From Candidatus Nitrosopelagicus sp. (GTDB lineage: Archaea; Thermoproteota; Nitrososphaeria; Nitrososphaerales; Nitrosopumilaceae), in assembly GCA_028345575.1 (NCBI GenBank), contig JAOMDR010000001.1, positions 62,001 through 126,000 of the forward strand: a DNA stretch of 64,000 nt, in the 5' to 3' direction. Below the pieces are notes generated by a model. The model had not been told where the DNA came from. It did not search any database and saw nothing but the letters and a program-made list of their open reading frames with translations. Shown piece after piece: positions 16,376 to 24,688 of the stretch (positions are counted from its first letter, which is position 1; the number at the start of each line of letters is the position of its first letter). Made by a program: the position numbers and the translations under genes.

Positions 16376-16427
16376 TGTCGCAACGACATGCGATTATCAT
16401 AATAACCTTTTGATCACTAATTATTTC

Positions 16428-16453
16428 TACAATGAAAACCTTTTATCATTGTA
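16428..16453. repeat. Inverted repeat between ppiA and the HTH gene
   Basis: TACAATGA and TCATTGTA form a perfect 8-bp stem around a 10-nt A/T-rich loop. It lies in a 174-bp divergent intergenic region and could be an operator or the end of an unrecognised transcript. Confidence 0.5.
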
Positions 16454-16519
16454 ATGTTTCCCTGATTTTTTTTTCTGATAAACTGCGAATGACGTTTCTC
16501 TATTTTTGTCAATTGAAAT

Positions 16520-16527
16520 TTTATATA
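16520..16527 (+). promoter_or_regulatory. TATA box of the gene at 16550
   Basis: TTTATATA lies about 26 nt upstream of the GTG at 16550, consistent with a leaderless transcript. Confidence 0.6.
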
Positions 16528-16549
16528 GATCAGTATTACACGATCCAGT

Positions 16550-16786
16550 GTGAATCGTACTAATCAAAGCACCGTTATCAAAGCAGCAATCAATTCTTTG
16601 CTCGATAAAGGTGTAACAGACAAACAAGACATCTATACTAAAGTCGTTGACGAATTAGGAGTTCCAAGACCAACTGTAAGAAGAGTTGCTCGTGATTTGA
16701 GAAATGAACTTTTAGAAAAAATCCAAATACTACAATCTGATACTAAAACATCAACTGCTACTGTAGAAGTTACTGCAGAGCAATAA
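16550..16786 (+). CDS. Small helix-turn-helix protein, 78 residues
   Basis: The protein starts at GTG (MNRTNQSTVIKAAINSLLDKG). Residues 24-50 read DKQDIYTKVVDELGVPRPTVRRVARDLRN, which fits a winged-helix recognition unit with a basic recognition helix (PRPTVRRVARDL). The tail is Thr-rich. Such short HTH proteins are abundant chromatin- or promoter-associated factors in ammonia-oxidising archaea. The targets are unknown. The TATA box at 16520 supports a leaderless, probably strong, promoter. Confidence 0.75.
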   Translation: MNRTNQSTVIKAAINSLLDKGVTDKQDIYTKVVDELGVPRPTVRRVARDLRNELLEKIQILQSDTKTSTATVEVTAEQ

Positions 16787-16860
16787 TTCCCCTTTTCTAT
16801 ATTGAACTAGTTCTAAATCTACCATTAACGTTATATTTTGGAGATTTTTCATGTTGAACA

Positions 16861-17274
16861 ATGGGTTATGTAAGAAACCATCTTGCCACGCTTGTTTCAG
16901 CCGTATGGGCGATCGTTTTGACTGGATTATACTTCCCATTAGTTGACTTTGCACCACAATTACAATTTATTTTCATAATGGCCGTCCCAATCATGTGGTT
17001 TATGGTGTTTGTTATCTGGATTGCTCAATTAGCAGCAGATCGCAATCATGGGGCAGATCATTCTCATGATGAAAAAAAAAACCATGAATTAACAGAAAAA
17101 GAGATTACTACATACAAACTAGGTTTGGAAAAAGATCTTTCTGATGTAACCGATGCAAAAGATGATGAAATTACACATCTAAAAAATGAAATTGAGAATC
17201 TTAAGACAAAAGTTGAGATTGAAACAATTCGTGCAGAAATTTATAATCTAAAGATGTTAGCACAACAAAAATAA
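16861..17274 (+). CDS. Two-TM membrane protein with C-terminal coiled coil
   Basis: This 137-residue protein has two hydrophobic segments (about residues 9-27 and 34-58). A His-rich cytoplasmic loop (DRNHGADHSHDEKKNHE) follows, and then a long heptad-patterned helix (residues 85-137). The His cluster could bind metal. No family is recognised. The coiled coil suggests oligomerisation or interaction at the inner face of the membrane. Convergent with the small Cys-rich gene that follows, separated by zero bases. Confidence 0.65.
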   Translation: MGYVRNHLATLVSAVWAIVLTGLYFPLVDFAPQLQFIFIMAVPIMWFMVFVIWIAQLAADRNHGADHSHDEKKNHELTEKEITTYKLGLEKDLSDVTDAKDDEITHLKNEIENLKTKVEIETIRAEIYNLKMLAQQK

Positions 17275-17388
17275 TTATTCTTTACAGTGTTCACACTTTA
17301 ATTCAAAATTATGATTCTTTTTGCAGCCAGGACAACTTTCTGCTCCTCCAAAATGACATTCACATTCACACTTTTGGCTTTTTTCCAT
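17275..17388 (-). CDS. Cys-rich zinc-binding peptide, 37 residues
   Basis: This reads MEKSQKCECECHFGG from an ATG at 17388 and ends CEHCKE. It contains eight Cys (CECEC, CPGC, CEHC and spaced His), enough for two zinc sites. The stop codon abuts the convergent gene's stop. Small Cys-rich peptides of this type recur through the window. Length and Cys spacing support a real gene, but function is unknown. Confidence 0.65.
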   Translation of the reverse strand: MEKSQKCECECHFGGAESCPGCKKNHNFELKCEHCKE

Positions 17389-17440
17389 TATGATGAATTA
17401 TCAGTCATGTTAATATATTATTGATGCAATATTTTTTTCA

Positions 17441-17848
17441 ATGAAGACAAAAATTGGAATTTTTGCTGGATTATTTGTACTAGTTGCAATGATTGGTATG
17501 TCGCCATCCTTTGCTGACTCTAACACAACTGTACTTTCTACAAATGATGGTGTACAACTAACAAAAACTGTCGTATCAATGTCCATTCCTTCTGACAACA
17601 CAATGCCATGGGGATTCATTGAGGGTTCAATAGAAAATCATGCAGACGGTTATCCTGTAATTCTTCAAATTTATCAAAATGATGAACCAGTTCATTTTGC
17701 ACAAACTAATGTGAATGAAGATGGTACATACGAATACAAATTTCGTGCAAGAAACCTAGATGGAAATAATGTAGTCAATGTATACGAAGGTAACTATGAA
17801 GTTAAAATCTTCAAATCAATACAAATTACAGGTACAAATTTAATCTAA
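17441..17848 (+). CDS. Secreted protein, 135 residues
   Basis: An N-terminal signal peptide is clear: KTKIGIFAGLFVLVAMIG, then MSPSFADS as the cleavage region. The mature domain has the alternating pattern of a small beta-sandwich (WGFIEGSIENHADGYPVILQIYQN, then VNEDGTYEYKFRAR). That resembles the Big/carboxypeptidase-regulatory-like domain often found in archaeal surface proteins. There is no membrane anchor, so it is probably released or cell-wall associated. Its 3' end overlaps the convergent flavoprotein gene by 4 bp. Confidence 0.7.
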   Translation: MKTKIGIFAGLFVLVAMIGMSPSFADSNTTVLSTNDGVQLTKTVVSMSIPSDNTMPWGFIEGSIENHADGYPVILQIYQNDEPVHFAQTNVNEDGTYEYKFRARNLDGNNVVNVYEGNYEVKIFKSIQITGTNLI

Positions 17849-18372
17849 TTTCTTTTTGCTAAATCTAATGTTTTATCTACCATTTCGTTTAATCTAGATT
17901 TTACTTCATCATCTGTAATTTTTCCATTTACAATTTTTTCTCCTGTTGAATAGACCGCAGTAGGATTTGTAATTACTCTGAAATATGACATTAATTGTGT
18001 AAACAATGTTTGCACATCTCCAAAGCTAATCATTCCTCCTGCGACAATAGTTAATCCTGCAGTTTTTCCTTCAGTTTCTTTATAATTTACAAATTCAAAT
18101 ATATTTTTCAAGGCAGCACTGAACATGGAATTATAGACTGGAACTCCAACTAGCCAGATATTTGCTTCTGTTATATCTTTGGCAGCTTGTAATGTTTTTT
18201 CATTATAATTGACTTCATTAGCCGCACCTTTGAAAGATTCAAACCCATCATCTGCTAGATTGATAAATTTTACATCTACATCTTTTTGATTTACATATTC
18301 TAAAACATGTTTCATCATAATCTGTGTATTCCCATTTTTTCTTGGGCTTCCTGACAGAACTACAACTTTCAT
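17845..18372 (-). CDS. NAD(P)H-dependent FMN reductase, flavodoxin fold
   Basis: This 175-residue protein opens with VVVLSGSPRKNGNTQIMMKHVLEYV, the FMN phosphate-binding loop of the NADPH-dependent FMN reductase/flavodoxin-like family. It continues with IWLVGVPVYNSMFSAALKNIFEFV, the second flavin-contacting loop. It probably reduces flavins or quinones in the cytosol. No iron-sulfur motif (as in the ISF subgroup) is seen. tRNA-Arg lies upstream on the same strand. Confidence 0.85.
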   Translation of the reverse strand: MKVVVLSGSPRKNGNTQIMMKHVLEYVNQKDVDVKFINLADDGFESFKGAANEVNYNEKTLQAAKDITEANIWLVGVPVYNSMFSAALKNIFEFVNYKETEGKTAGLTIVAGGMISFGDVQTLFTQLMSYFRVITNPTAVYSTGEKIVNGKITDDEVKSRLNEMVDKTLDLAKRN

Positions 18373-18412
18373 GTATCTTGTCGACTAGTACATAATTTAA
18401 GTAATAAAAAAG

Positions 18413-18487
18413 CGGGCTCGAAGGGCTTCGATCCCTCGACCTATAGCTTAGGAAGCTACTGCGCTATCCATGCTGCGCCACGAGCCC
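18413..18487 (-). tRNA. tRNA-Arg (CCT)
   Basis: The cloverleaf folds completely. The acceptor stem is GGGCTCG/CGAGCCC, the D arm is GCGC/GCGC, and the anticodon arm is GTAGC-TTCCTAA-GCTAT with anticodon CCT. The T arm is GAGGG-ATCGAAG-CCCTT and the discriminator is G. CCA is not encoded. A run of Ts follows the 3' end. No intron is present. Confidence 0.9.
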
Positions 18488-18517
18488 AGCAGAAAAATAA
18501 CTTGAAATAATTTAAGC

Positions 18518-19222
18518 TTACTTGATATTAGATTTAATCATCTTTTGAATCATATTCCAAGATTCATCTTCTTTTTGTTCCCATTTTTCAAAATAAATCA
18601 CATCTTTCAGCTCTAATCTTGGAAGCCACCCTGAACGTTCTAAATCTGGTTTTGTTTCAAAATTTGTTACATGACCAAGACAAAGATACGCAACAGGTAC
18701 AATATGTTCAGGTAAATTCAATTCTTGTTTTAATACGTCATTAGATACTATGCTAACCCAACCTAACCCAATATTTTCTGCTCTAGCAGCCAACCATAAA
18801 TTCTGTATAGCACCACAAACACTGTAAATTCCTGCTTCTGGAATACTTGTTGTCCCTATAACGAATGGTCCAAATTTTGTAGGATCATATGTAACACAAA
18901 CATTGACATCTGATTCCATTATTCCTTCTAATTTCATCGAAAGATATTCCGATCTTTTTGGATCTTCAACTAATTTTGATGCTCGTTCATGTTCTTTTTG
19001 AAAAGACTCTTTGACTTTTTGTTTAGTTTTCATATCTTTAATCAAAATAAAGTTCCATGGCTGTGAAAACCCAACAGATGGTGCATGATGTGCAGCATGA
19101 AGAATTTTTGTTAGTGTTTCTTCATTAATTGATTCTTGTGTAAAATGTGATCTAACATCTCTTCTGGAGTATATTGCTTTGTAAAATCCAGCCTTTTCAT
19201 CATCTGTAAATTCGTCGCTCAA
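18518..19222 (-). CDS. bluB: BluB-type nitroreductase-fold flavoenzyme (5,6-dimethylbenzimidazole synthase)
   Basis: This 234-residue protein has the BluB hallmarks: YSRRDVRSHF near residue 20, then AAHHAPSVGFSQPWNFILI, and GLGWVSIV in the C-terminal half. BluB cleaves reduced FMN with oxygen to make 5,6-dimethylbenzimidazole, the lower ligand of cobalamin. Ammonia-oxidising archaea are known cobalamin producers, and cobJ is encoded at 9099, which fits. A generic nitroreductase assignment is the alternative, but the RRDVR motif favours BluB. It lies between the two tRNA genes. Confidence 0.85.
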   Translation of the reverse strand: MSDEFTDDEKAGFYKAIYSRRDVRSHFTQESINEETLTKILHAAHHAPSVGFSQPWNFILIKDMKTKQKVKESFQKEHERASKLVEDPKRSEYLSMKLEGIMESDVNVCVTYDPTKFGPFVIGTTSIPEAGIYSVCGAIQNLWLAARAENIGLGWVSIVSNDVLKQELNLPEHIVPVAYLCLGHVTNFETKPDLERSGWLPRLELKDVIYFEKWEQKEDESWNMIQKMIKSNIK

Positions 19223-19287
19223 TTTTCTAGCCTCATTTTCAACATGTCTTAAACGTTAATAATGTTCTTTCAGAATTTTTAATTCGT

Positions 19288-19362
19288 GGGCTTGTGGTCT
19301 AGTTTGGTTATGATGCTGCCTCGACATGGCAGTGATCGAGTGTTCAAATCACTCCAGGCCCA
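19288..19362 (+). tRNA. tRNA-Val (GAC) with C at position 33
   Basis: The acceptor stem is GGGCTTG/CAGGCCC with one T-G pair. The anticodon stem is CTGCC/GGCAG and the T arm is GAGTG-TTCAAAT-CACTC. The discriminator is A and CCA is not encoded. The anticodon loop reads TCGACAT, giving anticodon GAC but C rather than the near-universal U at position 33. Confidence 0.85.
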
Positions 19363-19377
19363 CTCTAATTTTTAAAA

Positions 19378-19872
19378 TTAAGACCTAGTATCAAAATCTA
19401 ATTCTACAATACTCCATGCTGATTCTACAGTCATTTGTCCTGTTGCAGCATATTGTATAACTTGTCCACTAACTATTTTCTTATAGACTGTTTCATTCAT
19501 TTCTGACATTACAATAGTTAATTTATTTTTTAATGGAATCTCTGCATCAGGGTAAAATGCTGCACGACCTGGCATTGCCACATCTTCTGTTGAGTAGGTT
19601 CCGCTTCCAATTTCACTTCCATCAGCATACAATCGATATGTAATTACTGGTACAGTAACTGTAACTTCACCTGGATTTGCAACTAGAAATGTTACTTTTA
19701 GTGTTGCACGACTTTCAACACTATTCACATCAGTTAGTTCAACAGATTCTAATTCAATTGTAGCCATAGAAAGATCGTCATTATCCAAACTTGCATAATA
19801 AACAATTCCTCCCATCATTCCTAACAATGCAAGAATTGCAACAACAAGTATCGAACGACCTGGTGGATTCAT
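19378..19872 (-). CDS. Membrane-anchored LEA14/WHy-like domain protein
   Basis: This 164-residue protein has one N-terminal hydrophobic segment (SILVVAILALLGMMGGIVYY) followed by an extracytoplasmic beta-rich domain. In it, ATIELESVELTDVNSVESRATLKVTFLVANPGEVTVTVPVITYRLYADG matches the WHy/LEA-2 beta-sandwich pattern, with the conserved NP. Such domains occur in desiccation proteins and archaeal envelope proteins, with unclear biochemical role. It is convergent with tRNA-Val. Confidence 0.75.
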   Translation of the reverse strand: MNPPGRSILVVAILALLGMMGGIVYYASLDNDDLSMATIELESVELTDVNSVESRATLKVTFLVANPGEVTVTVPVITYRLYADGSEIGSGTYSTEDVAMPGRAAFYPDAEIPLKNKLTIVMSEMNETVYKKIVSGQVIQYAATGQMTVESAWSIVELDFDTRS

Positions 19873-19942
19873 TATAATTTTTTTAGGTTTTATACTAAAA
19901 AACCTTGTTAAGAGTCAAATAGAGTTCTAATCATTAATTGTC

Positions 19943-20443
19943 ATGGCACTAGAGCAAGCATTACTAACATGGATTCACATTACAAGTGCAGCAATTTGGG
20001 TTGGTGGCTCATTATTCATAGGCGTTGTATTTGCACCAATTTTAAAAAAAATGTCAATGCCTGTTGAAGAAAGAATACAATTAATGGTACAAGTTGGAAG
20101 ACGTTTTAATAAATTAGCTTTACCGGCTTTGTTTATCTTAATTGCAACAGGAATGTATCAAGCACATCTTGTACTACAAAAATCTGATATTTTGTATGAA
20201 ACTAGTTATGGTCATGTATTAATTATTAAAATAATTCTAGTTGCAGCATTAGTAATTTTGTATGCTGTTCATGTGAGAATAATTAGAAAAGATGTTGAGG
20301 ACAAAATTATTGCTAAAGAAATGCCACAAGAAGAATTGCAAAAATTAAGAAAAAAAATTATCATATTGGGAGAGGTAACTGTTGTTTTATCTGTCATAAT
20401 TCTATTCTTAGCATCAGTACTCAATGCTGGTGGGCAATTATGA
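19943..20443 (+). CDS. CopD-like four-TM membrane protein
   Basis: This 166-residue protein has four hydrophobic segments (about 5-30, 58-75, 88-110 and 138-162). The N-terminal LTWIHITSAAIWVGGSLFIGVVFAP and a second-segment His region resemble the CopD/DUF2269-like family, in which conserved His residues of the helices may bind heme or copper. Copper handling would suit an ammonia oxidiser, but that is inference. The gene overlaps nadM by 4 bp (ATGA), so the two are co-transcribed. Confidence 0.65.
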   Translation: MALEQALLTWIHITSAAIWVGGSLFIGVVFAPILKKMSMPVEERIQLMVQVGRRFNKLALPALFILIATGMYQAHLVLQKSDILYETSYGHVLIIKIILVAALVILYAVHVRIIRKDVEDKIIAKEMPQEELQKLRKKIIILGEVTVVLSVIILFLASVLNAGGQL

Positions 20444-20934
20444 TTGGATTTCTAATAGGTAGATTCCAACCATTTCATTTAGGCCACTTAGAAGCAATAA
20501 AATTTGCATTAGTACAAGTTGAGCATCTTCATGTTGGAATAGGCAGCTCAAACAAGAGTCATGAAAAAAGAAATCCTTTCACTGCTGATGAAAGAAAAAA
20601 GATGATTTTATCATCTATAGATAGTGAATTACAAAAAAAATTGTCATTACACTATATCCCTGATGTTGATGATCATTCAAAATGGACGCATCTTGTAGAT
20701 GAAATAATCCCTGAGTATGATGTTGTTTTTTCCAATGATGATTTTACTCATGAGCTTTATGGTAAAAGAGGAAAATCAATTATTTCTGTAGAATTAAAAT
20801 CTCGTAGCAATTTATCGGGAACAAATATTCGAAATCTCATCTTAACCGATCAAAACTGGAAACAATTTCTTCCTTCAGGAACAATAGACGTTTTATCAGA
20901 AATTGATCCAAAAAAACGATTGTCAGATCTTTAA
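20440..20934 (+). CDS. nadM: Nicotinamide-nucleotide adenylyltransferase (archaeal NadM)
   Basis: This 164-residue nucleotidyltransferase makes NAD+ from NMN and ATP. It contains GRFQPFHLGHLEAI, with the HxGH active site, near the N-terminus, then NPFTADERKKMI. Near the C-terminus it has SRSNLSGTNIRNLI, corresponding to the SGTxIR ATP-binding motif. The length is right for archaeal NMNAT. It starts at an ATG overlapping the upstream membrane-protein stop. Confidence 0.88.
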   Translation: MIGFLIGRFQPFHLGHLEAIKFALVQVEHLHVGIGSSNKSHEKRNPFTADERKKMILSSIDSELQKKLSLHYIPDVDDHSKWTHLVDEIIPEYDVVFSNDDFTHELYGKRGKSIISVELKSRSNLSGTNIRNLILTDQNWKQFLPSGTIDVLSEIDPKKRLSDL

Positions 20935-20978
20935 TTATAAATAACCTTCAAACATCTCAAGCTTAGGCGATATAGAAT

Positions 20979-22133
20979 TTGGAATATTTAGTAATGTTAC
21001 CCGGACCAACAAATGTACCAGAACGTGTTACACGTGCAATGGTTACTCCATCTATTAATCATAGAAGTGATGATTTCGTTGAACTATACGAAGAATGTGT
21101 TAATAACACAAAAAAAATATTTGAAACAGAAGGTGATGCAGTTTGTCTTTCTGCTTCTGGAACCGGTGCAACTGAATGTTCTGTTGTAAATTTAATTAAA
21201 AAAGATGATAAAGTAATAATTCCAGTTAATGGAGAATTTAGTACTCGTTTAGCACAACAAATTGAATGGGCAGGTGGTCAAACAATTAGAATCGAAACTG
21301 AACCTGGAATAAATGCAACTTATGATCAAGTAAAAGAAGCATTTGATAACAATAAAGATGTTAAAGCATTCTACTGTGTTTGGAATGAGACCTCAACTGG
21401 AACTATGATTAATTATCTTGATAGAATCAAAGACTTGACATCCAGAAATGATTCTTACTATGTACTTGACGGTGTATCAATTGTCGGTGGAGAAGAACTT
21501 CACATGGATAAATGGGGAATTGATATTGCAATGACTGGTGCACAAAAAGCATTTGCATGTCCACCTGGAATATCACCAATTTGTATTAATGGTAGAACCA
21601 GAAAATACATGGAAGCAAACCCACCTAACACAATGTATTTCAATTTACCAAGATACTTCAAATATTATGAAGAGGCAAAACATACGCCATTCACTCCTGC
21701 ATTACCAGTTCTTTATGCATACAGGGAAGCAATGAGAATAATCTTGGAAGAAGGAATGGAAAAAAGAATTCAAAGACATAGAACATGTTCTGACGCACTT
21801 TATTCTGGTCTATCTGCAATAGGACTATCTCCATTTGCAGATGAAAATTCTCGTTCTACAGTTGTAATTGCATTAAATTATCTAGATGGATTAGAAGATA
21901 AAATATTCAGAGATACATTAGCAAAAAAATTCAGAATCCTAGTAGCAGGTGGATTTGGAAATCTAAAAGGTAAAGTTTTCAGAGTTGGTTGTATGGGTGA
22001 AGTTGATCGTTATCATGTTATGAGATGTATATCTGGAATTGCATCAACATTAGCAATGATGGGTTATGATACTGACGCTCAAGCAGGTCTTAAGGTAGCT
22101 GAGGAAAAACTAAAGCCTCTTGATTCCCTTTAG
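20979..22133 (+). CDS. Class V PLP aminotransferase (alanine/serine-glyoxylate type)
   Basis: This 384-residue enzyme begins EYLVMLPGPTNVPERVTRAM, typical of serine-glyoxylate and alanine-glyoxylate aminotransferases. It has the SASGTGATE phosphate loop at 59-67, YVLDGVSIVGG with cofactor-contacting D164, and the Schiff-base lysine K190 in MTGAQKAFACPPG. It probably transaminates glyoxylate with serine or alanine; the amino donor cannot be settled here. The start is TTG. It is followed 31 bp later by the FKBP gene. Confidence 0.85.
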   Translation: MEYLVMLPGPTNVPERVTRAMVTPSINHRSDDFVELYEECVNNTKKIFETEGDAVCLSASGTGATECSVVNLIKKDDKVIIPVNGEFSTRLAQQIEWAGGQTIRIETEPGINATYDQVKEAFDNNKDVKAFYCVWNETSTGTMINYLDRIKDLTSRNDSYYVLDGVSIVGGEELHMDKWGIDIAMTGAQKAFACPPGISPICINGRTRKYMEANPPNTMYFNLPRYFKYYEEAKHTPFTPALPVLYAYREAMRIILEEGMEKRIQRHRTCSDALYSGLSAIGLSPFADENSRSTVVIALNYLDGLEDKIFRDTLAKKFRILVAGGFGNLKGKVFRVGCMGEVDRYHVMRCISGIASTLAMMGYDTDAQAGLKVAEEKLKPLDSL

Positions 22134-22164
22134 CTTAATATAAGGAAATTCAAAATCGACAACG

Positions 22165-22920
22165 TTGACATTCAAAAAAGGACAATTAATTTTACTTGAT
22201 TATACTGCTAAGATCAAAGATAGTGGTGAAGTTTTTGAAAGCACAAATGAAGAAGAAGCAAAAAAACACTCCATTCATGATCCTAATCTAAAGTATATGC
22301 CAAAACTTGTTTCTGTTGGAGAAGCATGGGTTCTAAAAGGACTAGATGATGCTTTACCTGAAACAAAAGAAGGTGAAAAAAAGACAATCGAAGTTTCTGC
22401 TGAAAAAGGATTTGGTGCAAGAGACAAAGGTAAGGTTAGAATGATTCCTCTAAGAAAACTTGGAGAAGATCAAGAAAAAGTATCCGTAGGTGATACAGTA
22501 GAAATTGATAACAAAAAAGGAATTATCCGTTTTATCGGTTCAGGTAGAGTTCAAATTGATTACAATCATAGATTTGCAGGAAAAACAATCATCTATGATG
22601 TTAACGTAAAAAAATCTCTTGATACAGACGATGATAAAATATCTGAAATTTTAAAATCAAGATTACCTGTAGAAAATGATCAAATCAATTTCAAAAAAAC
22701 TGGTAATGCAGTAGAAATCACAATTCCTGAAGAAATTTTCAGAGCAGATGGATTAGCAATTATCAAACACTTCACTCAGATGGATTTGTTCAAATTTGTT
22801 CCGTCACTCGGAAAAGTAAATTTTGTAGAGTCATACGAAAATAAAACAACCAAAAAAGAAGACAAACCAGCCAAAAAAGAAGAAAAACCAGCAAAATCTG
22901 CTGAAAAAAAATCTAAGTAA
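22165..22920 (+). CDS. Long FKBP-type peptidyl-prolyl isomerase with Lys-rich tail
   Basis: This 251-residue protein is the larger archaeal FKBP type. An N-terminal FKBP domain (KKGQLILLDYTAKIKDSGEVFES) is followed by the chaperone 'insert-in-flap' region (VSAEKGFGARDKGKVRMIPLRKL) and VQIDYNHRFAGKTIIYDVNV. A C-terminal domain of about 80 residues comes next, and it ends in a repetitive Lys/Glu/Ala/Pro tail. It should act as folding catalyst and holdase in the cytosol. The tail may contact nucleic acid or ribosomes (inference). The start codon is TTG. Confidence 0.88.
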   Translation: MTFKKGQLILLDYTAKIKDSGEVFESTNEEEAKKHSIHDPNLKYMPKLVSVGEAWVLKGLDDALPETKEGEKKTIEVSAEKGFGARDKGKVRMIPLRKLGEDQEKVSVGDTVEIDNKKGIIRFIGSGRVQIDYNHRFAGKTIIYDVNVKKSLDTDDDKISEILKSRLPVENDQINFKKTGNAVEITIPEEIFRADGLAIIKHFTQMDLFKFVPSLGKVNFVESYENKTTKKEDKPAKKEEKPAKSAEKKSK

Positions 22921-23949
22921 TTACAAAACGCCTGTACTTCTTGCAAGCTTTAATGCATCTTTTTGAGTCATTTTAACTTCTTTTAGTATTGTATATCTCT
23001 CAGGTCGTAATGATTGTGCGATAACTAATGCCTTAGCTAATATCTTTGGTTTTAATCCAATCTCTTTTGCTGTAGTTGGTGCACCTGAGTTCTTCAAAGT
23101 TTTTATAATTTTTTTCCAGTTTTGTCCTTGTAACTTTGCAATCATTATAGAACCTATGCCACATTTTTCACCATGTAATCCAATTCCAAATTCTAAATGA
23201 TCAATTGCATGTGAAAATAGATGTTCTGCACCTGAACAAGGTCTACTACTTCCTGCAATGCATGATGCAACTCCTGCACTGATTAATGCTTCGACAATTA
23301 TTCTAACATCAATTTTATTTTTTGAAAAATTTTCTGCACTTTCAATTAATATCTCTGCACTCATTGAAGCAAGGTTTGCTGAATATCTTCCATAATATTC
23401 CCCTACCTTATCACGACCTAATTCCCAATCATGAACTGCAGTTACCTTTGCCATCAAATCTCCACATCCACTTGCCAGTAATTTTTTAGGGGCTTTTTTG
23501 ATTATATCTAAATCCACAAACACACCTAGAGGTGCAGTTGCGACCAGTGAATGTGGTTTTTCACCTCTAACTGAAACAAATGGACTTGCAATACCGTCAT
23601 GTGATGCAGAGGTAGGTATACTAACAAATGGTTTTTTCAGATTAAATGCACATAATTTTGCAACATCTACTGAGCGTCCGCCTCCTAAACCTATGATTAT
23701 ATCACTTTTTGTTAATTTGACTTTTTTTTGTATCATGTCAGTTTCTTTTACTTGATTTGATTTTGCTAAATGCCAAACAGCTGAAATTTTTGCATTTTTT
23801 AATGACTTGTCGATCTCTTTTCCAATTATTTTCTTTACATTTTTCCCAGAAATTATTGAAACTTTTTTTGGATTGGAAAGTGATCGTAAAAATTCTCCAA
23901 CTTGTCCTATGTTCTTTTCACCAACAACAATCTGTCTTGGAAGCTCCAT
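22921..23949 (-). CDS. egsA: sn-Glycerol-1-phosphate dehydrogenase
   Basis: This enzyme reduces dihydroxyacetone phosphate to sn-glycerol-1-phosphate, the backbone of archaeal membrane lipids. From the ATG at 23949 (ELPRQIVVGEKNIGQVGEFL) it has 342 residues. It shows IIGLGGGRSVDVAK for NAD(P) binding and SIPTSASHDGIASPF. It also has the zinc ligands in CSGAEHLFSHAIDHL and GLHGEKCGIG. An upstream ATG at 23979 would add ten unlikely residues. It is convergent with the FKBP gene, with no gap. Confidence 0.93.
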   Translation of the reverse strand: MELPRQIVVGEKNIGQVGEFLRSLSNPKKVSIISGKNVKKIIGKEIDKSLKNAKISAVWHLAKSNQVKETDMIQKKVKLTKSDIIIGLGGGRSVDVAKLCAFNLKKPFVSIPTSASHDGIASPFVSVRGEKPHSLVATAPLGVFVDLDIIKKAPKKLLASGCGDLMAKVTAVHDWELGRDKVGEYYGRYSANLASMSAEILIESAENFSKNKIDVRIIVEALISAGVASCIAGSSRPCSGAEHLFSHAIDHLEFGIGLHGEKCGIGSIMIAKLQGQNWKKIIKTLKNSGAPTTAKEIGLKPKILAKALVIAQSLRPERYTILKEVKMTQKDALKLARSTGVL

Positions 23950-24050
23950 TGTATGGGACTTAGCCTTCTTGTTCAACACTTCGATCCTATGACAAAGTTA
24001 TTTAAAAGGGTCTAATATCATTGATATTATCTCAAAACGAGGTTAATCTT

Positions 24051-24683
24051 ATGTCAAACAATGTTGAAGAAAAAATATTACACGGAACAACCACTGTAGG
24101 TATCAAGGCTACAGACGGTGTAGTCTTATGTGCAGACATGAGAGCAAGTGCAGGATATTTCATTGCAAATAACAATACAATGAAAATTCAAAAAATCGAA
24201 CAACATGTTGGTCTTACTTTAGCAGGTGGTGTAGCAGATGCACAAAACATTGTAGATGTATTACGTTATCATGCAAATTTACATAGAATTCAAAATCAAG
24301 AACCTATTCCAGTTAACTCATTAGCAAGACTAACCTCTTTAATGTTCCATCAAAACAGAGGTTATCCATTCATTGCAGATATTTTAGTAGGTGGTGTTGA
24401 TGCAAAAGGTCCTGCTTTATTTAATATCGACATGTTTGGCTCTGTAGAAAATAAAAATTATGTAACAACTGGTAGTGGTTCTCCAGTTGCATATGGTCTG
24501 TTAGAAGAAGAATACCACAAAGATTTGACACTTGAAGATGCAAAAAATGTTGCATTACGTGCAGTCAAAGCAGCCATAACGCGAAATATTGGAACTGGTG
24601 ATGGAATCAATATAGCATTGGTTGATAAAAATGGATTCCGTCTTTTAACAGAAGAACAAAAGAAAGCAGTACTTCCTCTTTAA
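24051..24683 (+). CDS. psmB: 20S proteasome beta subunit
   Basis: From the ATG at 24051 the precursor is 210 residues. A propeptide of 12 residues ending in HG precedes the catalytic Thr of TTTVGIKATDGVVLCADMRASAGYF. The active-site Lys (in NTMKIQKI) and the conserved GSGSPVAYGLLEEEY and DGINIALVDKNGF segments are present. It is an active threonine protease subunit of the 20S core. A GAGG-like ribosome-binding sequence lies 8-10 nt upstream. fttA follows 5 bp after the stop. Confidence 0.95.
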   Translation: MSNNVEEKILHGTTTVGIKATDGVVLCADMRASAGYFIANNNTMKIQKIEQHVGLTLAGGVADAQNIVDVLRYHANLHRIQNQEPIPVNSLARLTSLMFHQNRGYPFIADILVGGVDAKGPALFNIDMFGSVENKNYVTTGSGSPVAYGLLEEEYHKDLTLEDAKNVALRAVKAAITRNIGTGDGINIALVDKNGFRLLTEEQKKAVLPL

Positions 24684-24688
24684 AATAA

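Noticed and set aside
18518-19222. Generic nitroreductase
   Set aside because: The RRDVR and HHAPSVGFSQPW motifs indicate BluB specifically.
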